This document shows positions 25,027 through 35,627 of a DNA stretch of 64,000 nucleotides, piece by piece. The DNA comes from Corylus avellana (Eukaryota > Streptophyta > Magnoliopsida > Fagales > Betulaceae), in NCBI RefSeq assembly GCF_901000735.1, contig NC_081544.1, positions 34,237,235-34,301,234 on the forward strand. Direction: 5' to 3'. Below the pieces are notes generated by a model. That model was not told the DNA's origin and did no database searches. It saw nothing but the letters and a program-made list of their open reading frames with translations. A program made the translations under genes and the position numbers. Within the stretch, counting starts at the first letter, position 1. Every line of letters starts with the position of its first letter.

Positions 25027-26088
25027 AAGTGAAAGTGAAGAAAGATGACAGACTTTTTTGTAAACTTCCAAATAAAAAAAATTAGGCGGCGTAGTGGTTC
25101 TACGTACCAATAACATCATCGGTGAGTGCAGACCCTACTTCTAAGCATATTTTTCTTCTACATTTTGGGCCCTATGCCCGCAAGAGCTCTTTCAACAATT
25201 TAGTGTAGCATCACATTTTTCTTTAAAGAGCAATTTAGTTTGACATACTGCCGGCAGTAGAGCACCCAGTGCAGATATTCTTCAAGTTTGTTTTCCTTAT
25301 TAAGATTGTAGTGTGTTTTGTCATTGCAATTTCACTAATAATGCGATTTTAAACCAAATTGCATAAATGTATAGTTTAAAAATGTATTTTGAAAATGATT
25401 TTTTTTTTTTGGCATTCTCAAATCGCAGGCAAATGAATGCAAAATGCACGGCTTTGAAGACTAAACTGTAATTTACTAAACACCTAGCTGCATTTTTCTA
25501 AAAGCATAAACCCAAACAGATGGTAAGGCTCGTCTGATTGAACTATTATAAAGAAAATTTGAGAATTAATTGAAATTGAATTTACTCTTATTCAACAAGA
25601 TGACTCCACAATAAGCCAACTACTTGCCCATTACACAGTAAAGCAACTACAACAACGGTTATCAAACACCTAAATGGCATAATCTGTCCGAGCCAACAAT
25701 GAATAATGTTGTTTTTATTCTGTGACAAGTGGGCGGTAAGTAATGCTAGAAATTCTTTTTGTGTCTAATTAAAAATGACGTAGTTTTTAAAATTGCCATT
25801 AGACTTACGATTAATTAATATTTTTTGATCAAATAATTATTTTAAAAGATATTTTATTTTTAGAGTAACACAAGAGAAACTTCTAACTTTTAGCATTACT
25901 CCTACCCTGACCTTATTAACTGAAGAGAAAAAGGTGAGTTCTAACATAAGAGGAAATTACCCTTCAATCTCCCAGATGAACAACAACCAGCAAATATATT
26001 AATTCTGTCTCTGTTTCAATTATTTTTGAGTGATGAAAACAAATTTCCAAAGGACACCAATACCCATGAAGTACGAAGTTCCAACATT
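25027..26088. other. Downstream flank of MATE gene 1
   Basis: Contains the 3' UTR and downstream DNA; matches 40626-41600 behind copy 2 closely (for example 'aattaggcggcgtagtggtt', 'catcacatttttctttaaag'). It includes one MITE shared by both blocks (25739-25900). Similarity ends near 26085, where the MULE-like foldback is inserted. Confidence 0.7.
25739..25900. mobile_element. MITE shared by both MATE blocks, copy in block A
   Basis: Termini TAATGCTAGAAATTCT and, in reverse complement at the right end, AGTAATGCTAAAAGTTAGAAG form inverted repeats. The same element with the same flanks stands at 41261-41427 behind MATE copy 2, so it was in place before the block duplicated. Confidence 0.65.
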
Positions 26089-26098
26089 TTTTAAATTA

Positions 26099-26474
26099 GG
26101 GTTAATAACATTTTTGGTATTTGAATTTTGAGATTTTTTAATTTTTTAATTTTTCTCCTTATGTTTTAAAACATGACAAAACTAGTACCTTAGATTTTGA
26201 AAAATACCGAATCACCACCTTCAGTTTGAAAAATTCTATGGGGGTAGCCGGCCACCCCCAGTTTGACCTTAGGGGTGACCGAGCCACCCCCAAGGGCCAT
26301 GGGGTGGTTTCGGCCACCCCGAAGGGGTGGTTCGGCCACTCCCATAGAATTTTTTAAATTGGAGTTGGTGATTCGGTCTTTTTCAAAATCTGAGATACTA
26401 GTTTTGTCATGTTTTAAAACTTAAGAGGTAAAATTAAAAAACCTCAAAACCCAAATACCAAAAAGTTATTGACC
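26099..26474. mobile_element. MULE-like foldback element, 376 bp, 10-bp target duplication
   Basis: TTTTAAATTA at 26089-26098 and 26475-26484 flanks a near-palindromic element. It starts GGGTTAATAAC and ends GTTATTGACC; arms of about 145 bases match over most of their length (both contain 'GTTTTAAAACATGACAAAAC' in the appropriate orientation). The core, about 26235-26345, has GGGTGGCCG/CGGCCACCCC motifs repeated in both orientations. A 9-10 bp duplication plus long arms is the Mutator-like pattern. It sits exactly between the end of block A and the decayed MATE copy. Confidence 0.85.
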
Positions 26475-26484
26475 TTTTAAATTA

Positions 26485-26950
26485 TAACAACCATGCACAT
26501 AACATTTTTTAAAATATAAAATATTTTTGAAACGAAAGGTCCAACAACAACAAAACACTACTCACTTTAATGTCGTATCAAAATTAAAAAATATGTTTTT
26601 TAAATCAGTATTAACTTCACTATATGTAAGCTTAAGGCATGACATAATCAGCTTTTAACATTAGATAATTTGTCTTCATTGGTCTTTATAATTTATTATT
26701 TTTTTGACATGTCCATACAAAAGGAGATAAATAATTCAAACTAATAATCTTCGCTTTGTAATCTCTAGCCAATTAAAGTATACCTTAGGAAAATGTTTGT
26801 GATTTATTAAGTACATGAAGAAGTTGGTTCTTACCAAGGCCGCGCTACTACTTTCGCGGCTACTACTTTAAGTACTGGAGATTGTTGGCTCTTACGGTGA
26901 GGCTGTTTTACTGAAACATAAGGCCATCTCTCTGTGTCTGGAATGGTAAG
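26485..26950 (+). pseudogene. Degraded upstream and start region of a MATE gene (remnant 1)
   Basis: From 26485 the sequence follows the MATE upstream region (compare 19310-19900 and 35035-35640): the 'acattttttaaaatataaaat' stretch, then the leader 'gattgttggctcttacggtg' (near 26880) and a version of the first codons, GGAATGGTAAGCGGCC, in which ATGGAGAATGG has become GTCTGGAATGG so that the original start codon is lost. Nothing of the remaining exon 1 follows; a transposon begins at 26988. Confidence 0.7.
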
Positions 26951-26987
26951 CGGCCTAGGTCTTAATTACCTAGGCCCTTACTACTTA

Positions 26988-28001
26988 GGCATCACCAGCA
27001 ATGAGTTGAGTTTAACAACTCAAAATACCACCTTTTTTTTTTTGTTTCATTTTAACTAATTCATTTTTTACTACACACTCCAAGATCATCTATTTTAACT
27101 ATTCATTCTAATAAAATATTATTTTATCATTTTATTTTCTTCTCAATCTCTCGTCTCTCTCTCCTCTCATTACTCTCTCTCACAGCAAAACCATATTCCC
27201 CAATCGCTGGTTTCCCTCTCGCTCCCAATCCCTGCAAATCTCTTGGTGGGTATGGGCTCTTTCGTAACGGTGGAGGCAACAAATCCTGCAAAATTTCACA
27301 CCCAAGAATTCAACTCTCAAAATTTGTGCAGGCTGATCTTATCTTTTATGCCATTGCTGGGTATCGTTTTCGGACTGGAAAATTATCATCATCATCTACT
27401 TCTATCCAGCTCAAGGAATATATTTGTTCCCAAATCGCCACAGGGGGGTCAGCACTTCTACCCCTATTGTCTTCTCTGAAAAACGTAACCAGGCCAAGGC
27501 CTACTGATGATCCGGACAGCAGCGAGATCGGTGCTCCCACCCCAGCAACTCCTACTGATGATCCAGACAAAGCCAAGACCTTCGTGCACAGGATTGACAT
27601 GGGAGGACAAGCAGCTGCAGGAGGAGATGAAAAGTCTGATTTGTTGGGATGTGTGGTCTTCTCCTTTGCTTCGAATGGCTGGGTTTGAGTTTTTTTGTGG
27701 GGAGGGAGAGAGAACTCAGAGAAGGGAGCTTTATGAGAGAAAGAGAGAAAAAAATTGAAAAAATAGAAAGAAAGATAAAATATAACAAAATATCACTGCA
27801 TTGAGGGAGAAGGGGAGAAAGAGAGAAAAAAGATTAAAAAAAAAATAGAAAAAAATGAAATATAATAAAATATCACTTACTACTACTAAGTATCCTTTGA
27901 AAGAGTACTGTAGCAATTTCAAAGGAAAAGTACTATCTTCCAACACTGCTGGACGACGAAAATTGTAAATAGTTAACTTACAGCATCTGTTGGAGATGCT
28001 C
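26988..28001. mobile_element. Possible PIF/Harbinger-like non-autonomous element, about 1.0 kb
   Basis: Left end GGCATCACCAGCAATG and the reverse complement of the right end GAGCATCTCCAACAGATG are similar apart from an inserted base; both are flanked by TTA (26985-26987 and 28002-28004), the duplication expected for PIF/Harbinger. The interior contains CT-rich stretches and an unrecognised open stretch (about 27243-27690) with no transposase motif. It separates two partial copies of the MATE leader. Border choice and superfamily are tentative. Confidence 0.5.
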
Positions 28002-28008
28002 TTACGTA

Positions 28009-28059
28009 CAGAAGATTGTTGGCTCTTACGGTGAGGCAGCTTTACTGAAACATAAGGCC

Positions 28060-28095
<36 letters not shown>

Positions 28096-29044
28096 TGGAG
28101 AATGGTAAGCAGCCACTTCTGTCCTCTAGTGGGGACCAAAAAAACATATGTGTTTGCCCATGAAGAGGAAGAATTAAAATTTTATTTTATTATATTTAAT
28201 GTTTTTAAATAATATATTTATCATATTAATTGCACGGATTACACTTAATTATTTGTCCTAGTAATATACATAATTTTTTTTGTCAATTCTTTTTAAAATA
28301 GTGTTTTTTTTTTTTTTACAAAGAAAAGTAAAATAATTAACAAACAATACAAAAACACTAAAAATTATTTTAAGGAAAAAACAAAAATCACCATCTAGGA
28401 AGTAGTCAAAGCAATCCATTTAACTTTTTTCTTAATTTGAATTTAAAGGTCATGCGTGTTTTGTTGACTTAAATTTTCATTTGTTTGAAAAGTTCAAATC
28501 CATAAAGATGATATTCTTAATTATTTAATCACTACTCTGACACTCAGGACCACCTTATCACTCATTTAAAAAATATAAGAAAATAAAAAAATTACGAACG
28601 TAATTACTTGGCTATTATTTTAACATAATCAACAGCATGCATTTGGCATTGTTAATGGCAAAGTTAATAATGTGACCCAAAAGTTCAAATCTAAACAAAA
28701 TGAAAACCTTAATTTGTCTCATTATATCATAATCAAATGTCAAGTCGAATCTTGAACGTTATCTCTAGGATTAAATGCCTTTTTTTTTTTTCTTTTTTTT
28801 TTTTGTGGTGGACATGAGTACTCAACAGTAGTTTCTTTCGTTTCCCACCTAACAAAAAAATAAAATATCTTAGATTTTTCTCTGTGAGAGAGAAAATATA
28901 TACAGCATTTTGTAGGGTTTATATATACTTGATAGCTAAGCTGGCGTTCACGTAGAGAAAGCTTTATTTGATGAGTGTCTTTCCAAATCCTCCGCAGCTT
29001 GGAAATTTGGTATTTCATGGCGTTGATCCTCTTTGCCGGATATC
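28009..29044 (+). pseudogene. MATE pseudogene: start of exon 1 fused to intron 2, then truncated exon 3
   Basis: The leader, an expanded CT run (28071-28092) and ATGGAGAATGG with codons for MENGKQPLLSSSGDQ are intact (28096-28140). Then the sequence jumps directly into intron-2-type DNA (28141 onward matches 21560 and 37270 onward), so most of exon 1, intron 1 and all of exon 2 are missing. The exon 3 acceptor and exon 3 follow (from about 29000, codons for LEIWYFMALILFAGYL) and stop abruptly after GGATATCTG at 29044, where block B begins. Not translatable to a transporter. Confidence 0.88.
28071..28092. repeat. (CT)n microsatellite in the pseudogene leader
   Basis: The short CT run found before the ATG of both intact MATE genes is expanded here to about 30 bases counting the partial units. 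Confidence 0.85.
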
Positions 29045-29480
29045 TGCTTATTTCTGTTGATTGCCTATTTGCCATGTCTTTTTTGTGTGACATGTACTAT
29101 CTTCATATAATTATTGTTTGACAATAATTAAATACTACTAAATTAGTTCTTCATTTGGTCTCCTCTTGGCTCCATGCGAGCCCCCCCCCCCCCCATATTA
29201 TCAAAAACAAAATCGTACTTATATTAGTCTTCCACCAAATTGAAGGTTTTTCTTTTTTCACACTTAATTTATTGTCATTGCTCCCAAATTGCGATTTTTT
29301 ACTTATAATTAGGAATCACTAAAGAAAAAGAGGTTTGATATGGATACAATATAAATCCAACTCATGGCCAACTTCTCTCTTACGTGTAAAAAAAATTTAA
29401 ATTTTGGCAAATCCTAAAGGCCCAACATTTTTGCCCAACAAAAGTCCAACTTTTGCCTTATTTTTTTTTAAAAAAATAAA

Positions 29481-29714
29481 AATAAAAAATGAAAAAAAAT
29501 GTCTGAAGCAACTCTATCTATTTTTTGCCTTTCTTTTATTTAGTTTTTTTTTTTTAAATGAAAAATTGTATTTTTCTTCATAATAATTACATTTTCTTAA
29601 AAAAAAATGACATTATTATGAAAAAATACCAGTTTTCATTTTTTTTTAAATACCAAATAAAAGAAAGACAAAAAATAGATAGGGTTGCTTCAGACATTTT
29701 TTTCATTTTTTATT
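29481..29714. repeat. Near-perfect 115-bp inverted repeat (hairpin)
   Basis: The left arm (29481-29598) and the right arm (29599-29714) are reverse complements with only a few differences. Both contain, in opposite orientation, ATGTCTGAAGCAAC, CTATCTATTTTTTG and TCTTTTATTT, and they meet in the centre around TTCATAATAAT / ATTATTATGAA. There is almost no loop. Likely a young foldback MITE. Confidence 0.85.
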
Positions 29715-29869
29715 TTATTTTATTTTTAAATAAAATAAAATATGGTTTTAAAAGCTAACTACTATCTATCTCAAAGAGTAGCTCAATTAGTTGAAACCAC
29801 ACTTAATGAAATTGAGATAATTTCGTAAGGATAATTTTATTTTATACTAAAATAAATTTTAGTATTTTT

Positions 29870-30030
29870 GTTTTTATTTTAGTAAGGATAATTTCGTTAT
29901 TTTATTAAAATTTCGGGTACATTATCATTGTTTTAGTAATTTGAGAGTAAATTATCGCAATTGATAGTTTAAGAGGTAGATTATCATTGGAGTGGTAATT
30001 TGAGAAGGTCAAGTAGACTTTATCCTAAAT
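29870..30030. mobile_element. Half of a foldback element related to the one in MATE1 intron 2
   Basis: Contains 'aaattatcgcaattgatag', 'gaggtagattatcattgg' and 'ggtcaagtagactttatcc', matching the right arm at about 21130-21260. The opposite arm is missing or too decayed to recognise. Confidence 0.55.
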
Positions 30031-30912
30031 AATATTAGTCATGTTACACATCATTTTCCATAATATATTTGCCATTTATGACCTTTTTGAATTATTGGCG
30101 TATTAAAATTTCCCTAATTTTGTAAATATCCTAAACCAAATATTATGTGCTTAAAATTGCGAAATGTAAATGGCAGAATAATTATTCAAAACCTAATAAT
30201 TTCACGTAAAATTATCTAAAGAATTTAACAGGTGGGGGTGATTCTCACATTCCTTTTTTAACATTCTTTTTCTATCTCCGGGAAGATGGGCGGTGTGGTG
30301 GGAGGGAATGACGATTGTGGTGTTGGATTTTGAATCTGGGCCGTACACGTCATTTCGCGGTTCCCAATCAAGGTGGGGCCATGTTCGTTGTAATATCTTC
30401 ATTCTTGCAACTTGACGTGCAACCGTCCACGTCAAGGCCGACCGGTGGTGGTAGGCGGTTTTGAAAAGTGGACGCTAGGCAGATGGAAAGTACGCGTTGT
30501 GGAGGATGGGAACGAAAGTTGAACGAAAGGAGAGAAATTGTCTGCAAGTTGAATTTATGTTATGATTTTAACATTTTTCAAAAAAAGAGATAGGCCACTA
30601 ACAAAAAGAAAACGGAAGGATTGAGTTGAATTGTGTTTACGTGTCAAAAAGCATAAAGATTTTTTTTTTTTTAATATTAAAAGCCCAAAAATCGACATTT
30701 GGGCTTTTACGTACGTTTGAAGTGCCTCTCAATAATTTATGGTCAACTACCATTCTCCGATGGAGAAAGTGAAACTGACTTTACAGTAGATGGGGTTGAC
30801 TAGTAGATTTGCGGCACCCATATATGGAATTTGTTACCGACTCAGACTGACTATGACACATTGGGCTGTTTGTCATTGGATTTTGTTTTTTTAGTGCCTT
30901 GAAATTGATGCG

Positions 30913-30915
<3 letters not shown>

Positions 30916-30951
<36 letters not shown>
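30916..30951. repeat. (TA)n microsatellite
   Basis: About 36 bases of TA dinucleotides within block B. Confidence 0.9.
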
Positions 30952-30954
<3 letters not shown>

Positions 30955-31303
30955 ATACGAAAAAATATAAATAAAAAAATAGTAATTTTTTTATTTGAAT
31001 AATAATAATAATAAAAGATAATTAATGTGATATAAAAAAAAAAATAAAAAATTTAGAGTTAAATTTGAAAGAAATATTATGAGGGTTTTTTTTTTTTTTT
31101 TTTTTGTCCATCGTCAACCAATTCCATAAGAAAATTCATTTCAACAGCAATTTCGTCACGTACCTGTTTGCTGTAAAACCACAGGCCGCCCGTATCAAAT
31201 GGGGCGCAATGAATGACGACTGTCTTAAAGAGTGACGTTTGCTCTTACCGCATCCTCGGCATGTGCTCTAATTATCACCTTCTTTTTTTTTTTTTTTTTT
31301 TTT

Positions 31304-33107
31304 TAATGTTATAAGTAATTCTAAAATTCTCTTATAATTATTTTAATTGGGATGTAATTTTTAAAATAGTTAATAAATCTAAAGTGAATAAATCACATCT
31401 TAAATTTAACAGTAATTTTAAAAATTATATTTTATTTAGATGACTTTAATAAGACTCTAAGAAAACTTGTACGAGTAATTCTAAATGACATATTTATGTC
31501 ATATTAATAATGATGTGACTATTAAAATCACTCTTGGACCAAAACTTAATAATGATAAATCACAAGTACAATGATAATTTTAATAACCACATCATTCTTA
31601 GTAGAATACAAGTATGCATTTTAGTATCACTCACTTATACCAATACTCTTATTTCACTCTTTATTTTTTTAATTATTTTTAATCCAACCGTTTTCTTTCT
31701 CCTCTCTCGTCTCTCTCTCTCTCTCTCTCCTCTCCCTCTCCAGCCCGTGTGGATGACAATGAGGAAGAAAGGGCGATGTAATCTTCATCAATTTGATCAA
31801 TTGGTGAAGGAAAATGTGGGGCTGCTGGGTCTCTTTGGGTTTCCTTCTGATTTTTATATGGGCGAACAAATTATGAGATCGTGCTTCTTATCATTAAAAG
31901 TGAAGCAAGGGCAGAGTAGGAGGGTTCTTCCATTGACCACTGAAATGTGGGTTTTTGGTGTTGTTGAGGTAGATGATGATGGTGAGGTGTGAGGAAAAAG
32001 AGTGAAGGACGAGGAATATATATGAGACTAGAGAGAGGAGCGGATCTAATGCAGATCACAGAAGACAGGTTCTGGTATTGATCGATCACACAGGTCTTTG
32101 GAAGTGCGATTGATCGCCCGAGTGCTTGCGATCGAGTGCACGAAGGGGGTCATTATGTTATTTTCGCTTTTTTATTATTTAAAACCAACTTTATGTTATT
32201 ATTTTATTAAAGTTAGGTTTTTTAGAGTCTTTATTTCATTATTTTATTAGGTTTAGAGTTTTGAGAGTATTTATGTCATATTTTATTAAGTTTAGGGTTT
32301 TTGGCTACAAATATATGCTTATAGCCTCCAGAGTAAGGAGTTGTTGTTTATTATTGATTTTGATTAATGAGAATACTCAAAGTTGAGTTTATACATCTTT
32401 TTCATTTAAACTTTAGATAGAATCTATTGTTTTTAGAATAATTCTTAGATCATTGATGGAGTCAAGATCTGAAATTAGTTATCCGTTGCTTTATTGTTGT
32501 TCTTCGCTGCAGTAGACTAAGTCACGCTGCATCAGGATTAGAGAGAGAACCAAATTACCCAAATCACAGGAGTGTTTTTCCTCTAACCAGATCTACCCAA
32601 ACCAAGAAAATCGTCCTCCGTTTCCGGCGAGATCTCCGGACTCCACGCTGAGCCCTAGCGACGAAAGATCCTTGGAGAGGGAGAGAGGAGATAGGACTTA
32701 GGCTAAACTATTGCTCAAATTTTTGTTGTTCCACAGAGAGAGGATGAGGGGAGTGTTAGGGAGCCAAACAAATGAACCCAGAAAAAATTTCAAATTGACG
32801 TGGTAGAGTGCGAGTGGCAAACAAAGGAGAGAAAATTATATTTTTTTAATTTAAAAACCATTGCCACGTTTGTTTGAAAATTTTTCTGAATTTATTTGTT
32901 TGGCTCCTCAGCATTTCTGGAAAAAGAGAGACAGGAATAGGGAGACAAGAGACGAGAGGAAGAGAGAAAAAACTAATAAAAAACTCTTCGTGAATAGACT
33001 CTTTAGCCTATTATTTGCTATTCATGTTGGAAGAAAAAATGCTATTGTTGGAGAAAAAAATAGCTCAAAATAGTTAAAACTTAACCATTCTTTCGAAGAT
33101 GCTCTTA
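31304..33107. mobile_element. Compound insertion present only in block B
   Basis: Block A runs from a poly(T) tract straight into 'agttttaaaaatatg' (about 17984-18000). In block B about 1.8 kb stands between the same two sequences. It ends with GAAGATGCTCTTA, whose reverse complement TAAGAGCATCTTC resembles the terminus of the element ending at 28001. Inside are an LTR-like AT-rich stretch (about 32090-32550, with 'ggctacaaatatatgc' and 'ctccagagtaaggag') and a small palindromic MITE (32748-32912). The left terminus was not identified, so this may be several nested elements. Confidence 0.45.
32748..32912. mobile_element. Small palindromic MITE nested in the block B insertion
   Basis: GAGCCAAACAAAT near the left end pairs with ATTTGTTTGGCTC near the right end, and AGAAAAAATTTCAAA with TTTGAAAATTTTTCT, giving arms of about 45 bases. 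Nothing coding inside. Confidence 0.65.
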
Positions 33108-35627
33108 GTTTTAAACATATGTTTCAAATAAAGTTTTTGTTATAGTAAATATTTACGTATATTGAAACAATTTTTTATTGTTTCTTCTCTCTCCCCTCTG
33201 CCTCTTTTCTCTCTTCCTTTTTTTTATTTTTTTTATTTTTTATGAATTAAAATAATATTTAAATAAAGTAAATGGTTGAATAGAAAAAATGCGTATTTTG
33301 ATATTTTGAGAATAGCAATTATGGCGACAAATACTCTTGATGCCAGTATTTAATGGAATAAGATCATCTCAATTTCACTTTTATTTATTTAATAGTTTCT
33401 CACTTTGTTTTGTAGTATCTAAGACTAGGTGTGTGTAGTGTCCTGTTATTTAAACAAATTTAAATGATCTTATAATATATTCTTTATATGATAATGTATC
33501 CACTCTCTTAATACTTGTAGTTTTCACATTCATTTTATATTGGTTGATATGAGACTTAAAATACATTATATCAAATGTGTTAAATTATCACTTATCCTAA
33601 AAAACGTAGAATATTTAATTACAATGAGGTGCGATTTGACGAAGTCAAAATTTGAACTAAATACCTTTGGCCATGATACTATATTAAATTACTATTTGTT
33701 TTAAAAACTTAAGCTAATAAGAAGAGATAAATTTAATAACTTAATAATTAATTTAACAAAATGGTATGAAATGAGCGTGAATAGTAACATCTCTTATATA
33801 TATAAACTTCATTATTTTTCCTTTCATTTTTTATTTATACCAAAAAAGTCAAACGTTTTTCGTCACATTTTACAAAAATTAAAACTTCTTTCACTTTTAT
33901 GTTATATCAATCCTTTAATTTATCTTTTTTTTCTTTTAAAAAAGAGTTTGCCAAACATCACCAATTTGCCTTTGTTGATCCAACTTGATGATCAACTTTT
34001 ATCGTAGGTGATGTAACTTTTAAAATTATTATTCAAATTTAGGATGGGCGAAGATCACTATCAAATTTTGTTATAAAATCACATCATATTAAAAAATTAA
34101 AAATTAAAATCCTTTGTATTTAAAATTACTCATATATGTCATCCATCTGTGGGGACAAGTCCTCAAGTATTATCACCTGCTTCAAGCAAAAAATGGGTGA
34201 CAGACACATGTACATCATACAAATGGTCAGGCTGTTTTTTGTGTAGGGTAAACCACTAAACCTTGCTGGCCGGGGCCTTCATTTAAAACTTGCAATAGTT
34301 AGAAGACGTTTAAAAAATTTTGGGGTTGCCAGGGTCCCCCTACCTTGCAACGTTGTATTAATGTTTTGACACGTTGCAGATATCATTATTGACACGTTGT
34401 GTTATTAGTATTTTCTAATTTTATAAATAAATAAAAAATAAACTTAAATAAAGGGAGTTATGAGATTCATTTGCTCAGAATACAACTTTTAATGAAATGT
34501 GATCACCTTAAGTAAAAGAAAAAAAAAAAAAAAAGCATTCATTGATATTCTTTCAATTCAAATACCCATTTAGGCCCACTTAATATTGACTTTAAATTTC
34601 AGAACCCTTCAACCCAAACCTAACCATGTTCTTGTCAAATGTGTCCAACTCTGCACTGTTATATATTAAGTTGTAACAATTGCACCTTTCTCTTTGGCTA
34701 TGTTTTTTAATGGAAATGAAGATCCAGAACAATTACTATACACAGGAGACGTACGAGGTGGAAAACTGAGTGACAACAAGAGCAATATTTATAATAAGAC
34801 GCAAACAACAATTTTCACTTCGAATAATAAGAAGCTTGCTCTCGGAATTATTTGAGATACTGCAAAAATGATATGATTAGCCAAATAGGTACAAAACAAC
34901 AAGCCTGCAATATGAGAACGGCTGCCAGATAGGGAACTAACTTCTAGCTAGAGAAGATGTACACGTACAACAAAATGATCCAACGTGCACAACACATTTC
35001 TTTTTGAATACTAGTTTTTTTTTTTTTTCTCAAAATTATTAACAGCCACAAAACATTTTTTAAAATATAAAATACTTTTGAAACGAAAGTTCCCACAACA
35101 ACAAAACACTTCTCACTTTAATGTCGTATCAAAATAAAATATATATATATATATATGTTTTTTAAATCAGTTTTAACTTCACTGTATGCAAGCTTAAGGC
35201 ATGACATATTCTGCATTAAACAATATTAGATAATTTTGTCTTGATTGGTGTTTATTATTTATTAAGTACAGTAGAAATTTGGGTCTTACTAGGCGGGATT
35301 AGTCGTCCATCTTAGTTAAACGTCTAAAATAAGTTATATTTTATAATTTAATAAGGAAGCTATTAAAATAATATGGCTTATTCTCATCTACGTTTCTTTA
35401 AGAGTACCTTTTTTATTAAATTTTAAAATATAACTTATTTTAAAAATTTAAATAAAATAAAATTTTGTAATTTATAAATTTAAGGATCTCAAATTTAACC
35501 AAAAAAAAAAAAAAAAAAAAAATTATAAGGGATCCAGGCCTTGCTGCTTTAAGTAGAGGAGATTGTTGGCTCTTACGGTGAGGCGGCTTTACTGAAACAT
35601 AAGGCCAACTCTCTCTCTCTCTCACAC

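Larger units (their letters stand above)
29045..35627. other. Upstream flank of MATE gene 2 (homologous block B)
   Basis: Begins with 'cttatttctgttgattg', the counterpart of 15050 in block A, and is collinear with it up to the MATE start. Segments found only here are about 29310-30590 (a perfect hairpin, half of a foldback element, and a GC-richer stretch at 30220-30540) and about 31304-33107 (a compound insertion). A (TA)n run lies at 30916-30951. No gene is supported; the 152-codon open frame at 31534-31992 has no known motif and lies inside the insertion. Confidence 0.7.

Noticed and set aside
27243..27688. Open frames inside the Harbinger-like element, possible transposase
   Set aside because: No DDE or Myb-like motif could be seen; the two overlapping frames are short and of low complexity.
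31534..31992. 152-codon open frame in block B
   Set aside because: Starts in AT-rich repeat DNA, runs through a CT microsatellite, has no recognisable motif and lies inside an insertion that is absent from block A.
32090..32550. Solo LTR of a retrotransposon
   Set aside because: The style of the sequence is LTR-like, but no TG..CA borders with a 4-6 bp duplication, no primer binding site and no second LTR could be found; mentioned only inside the compound insertion.
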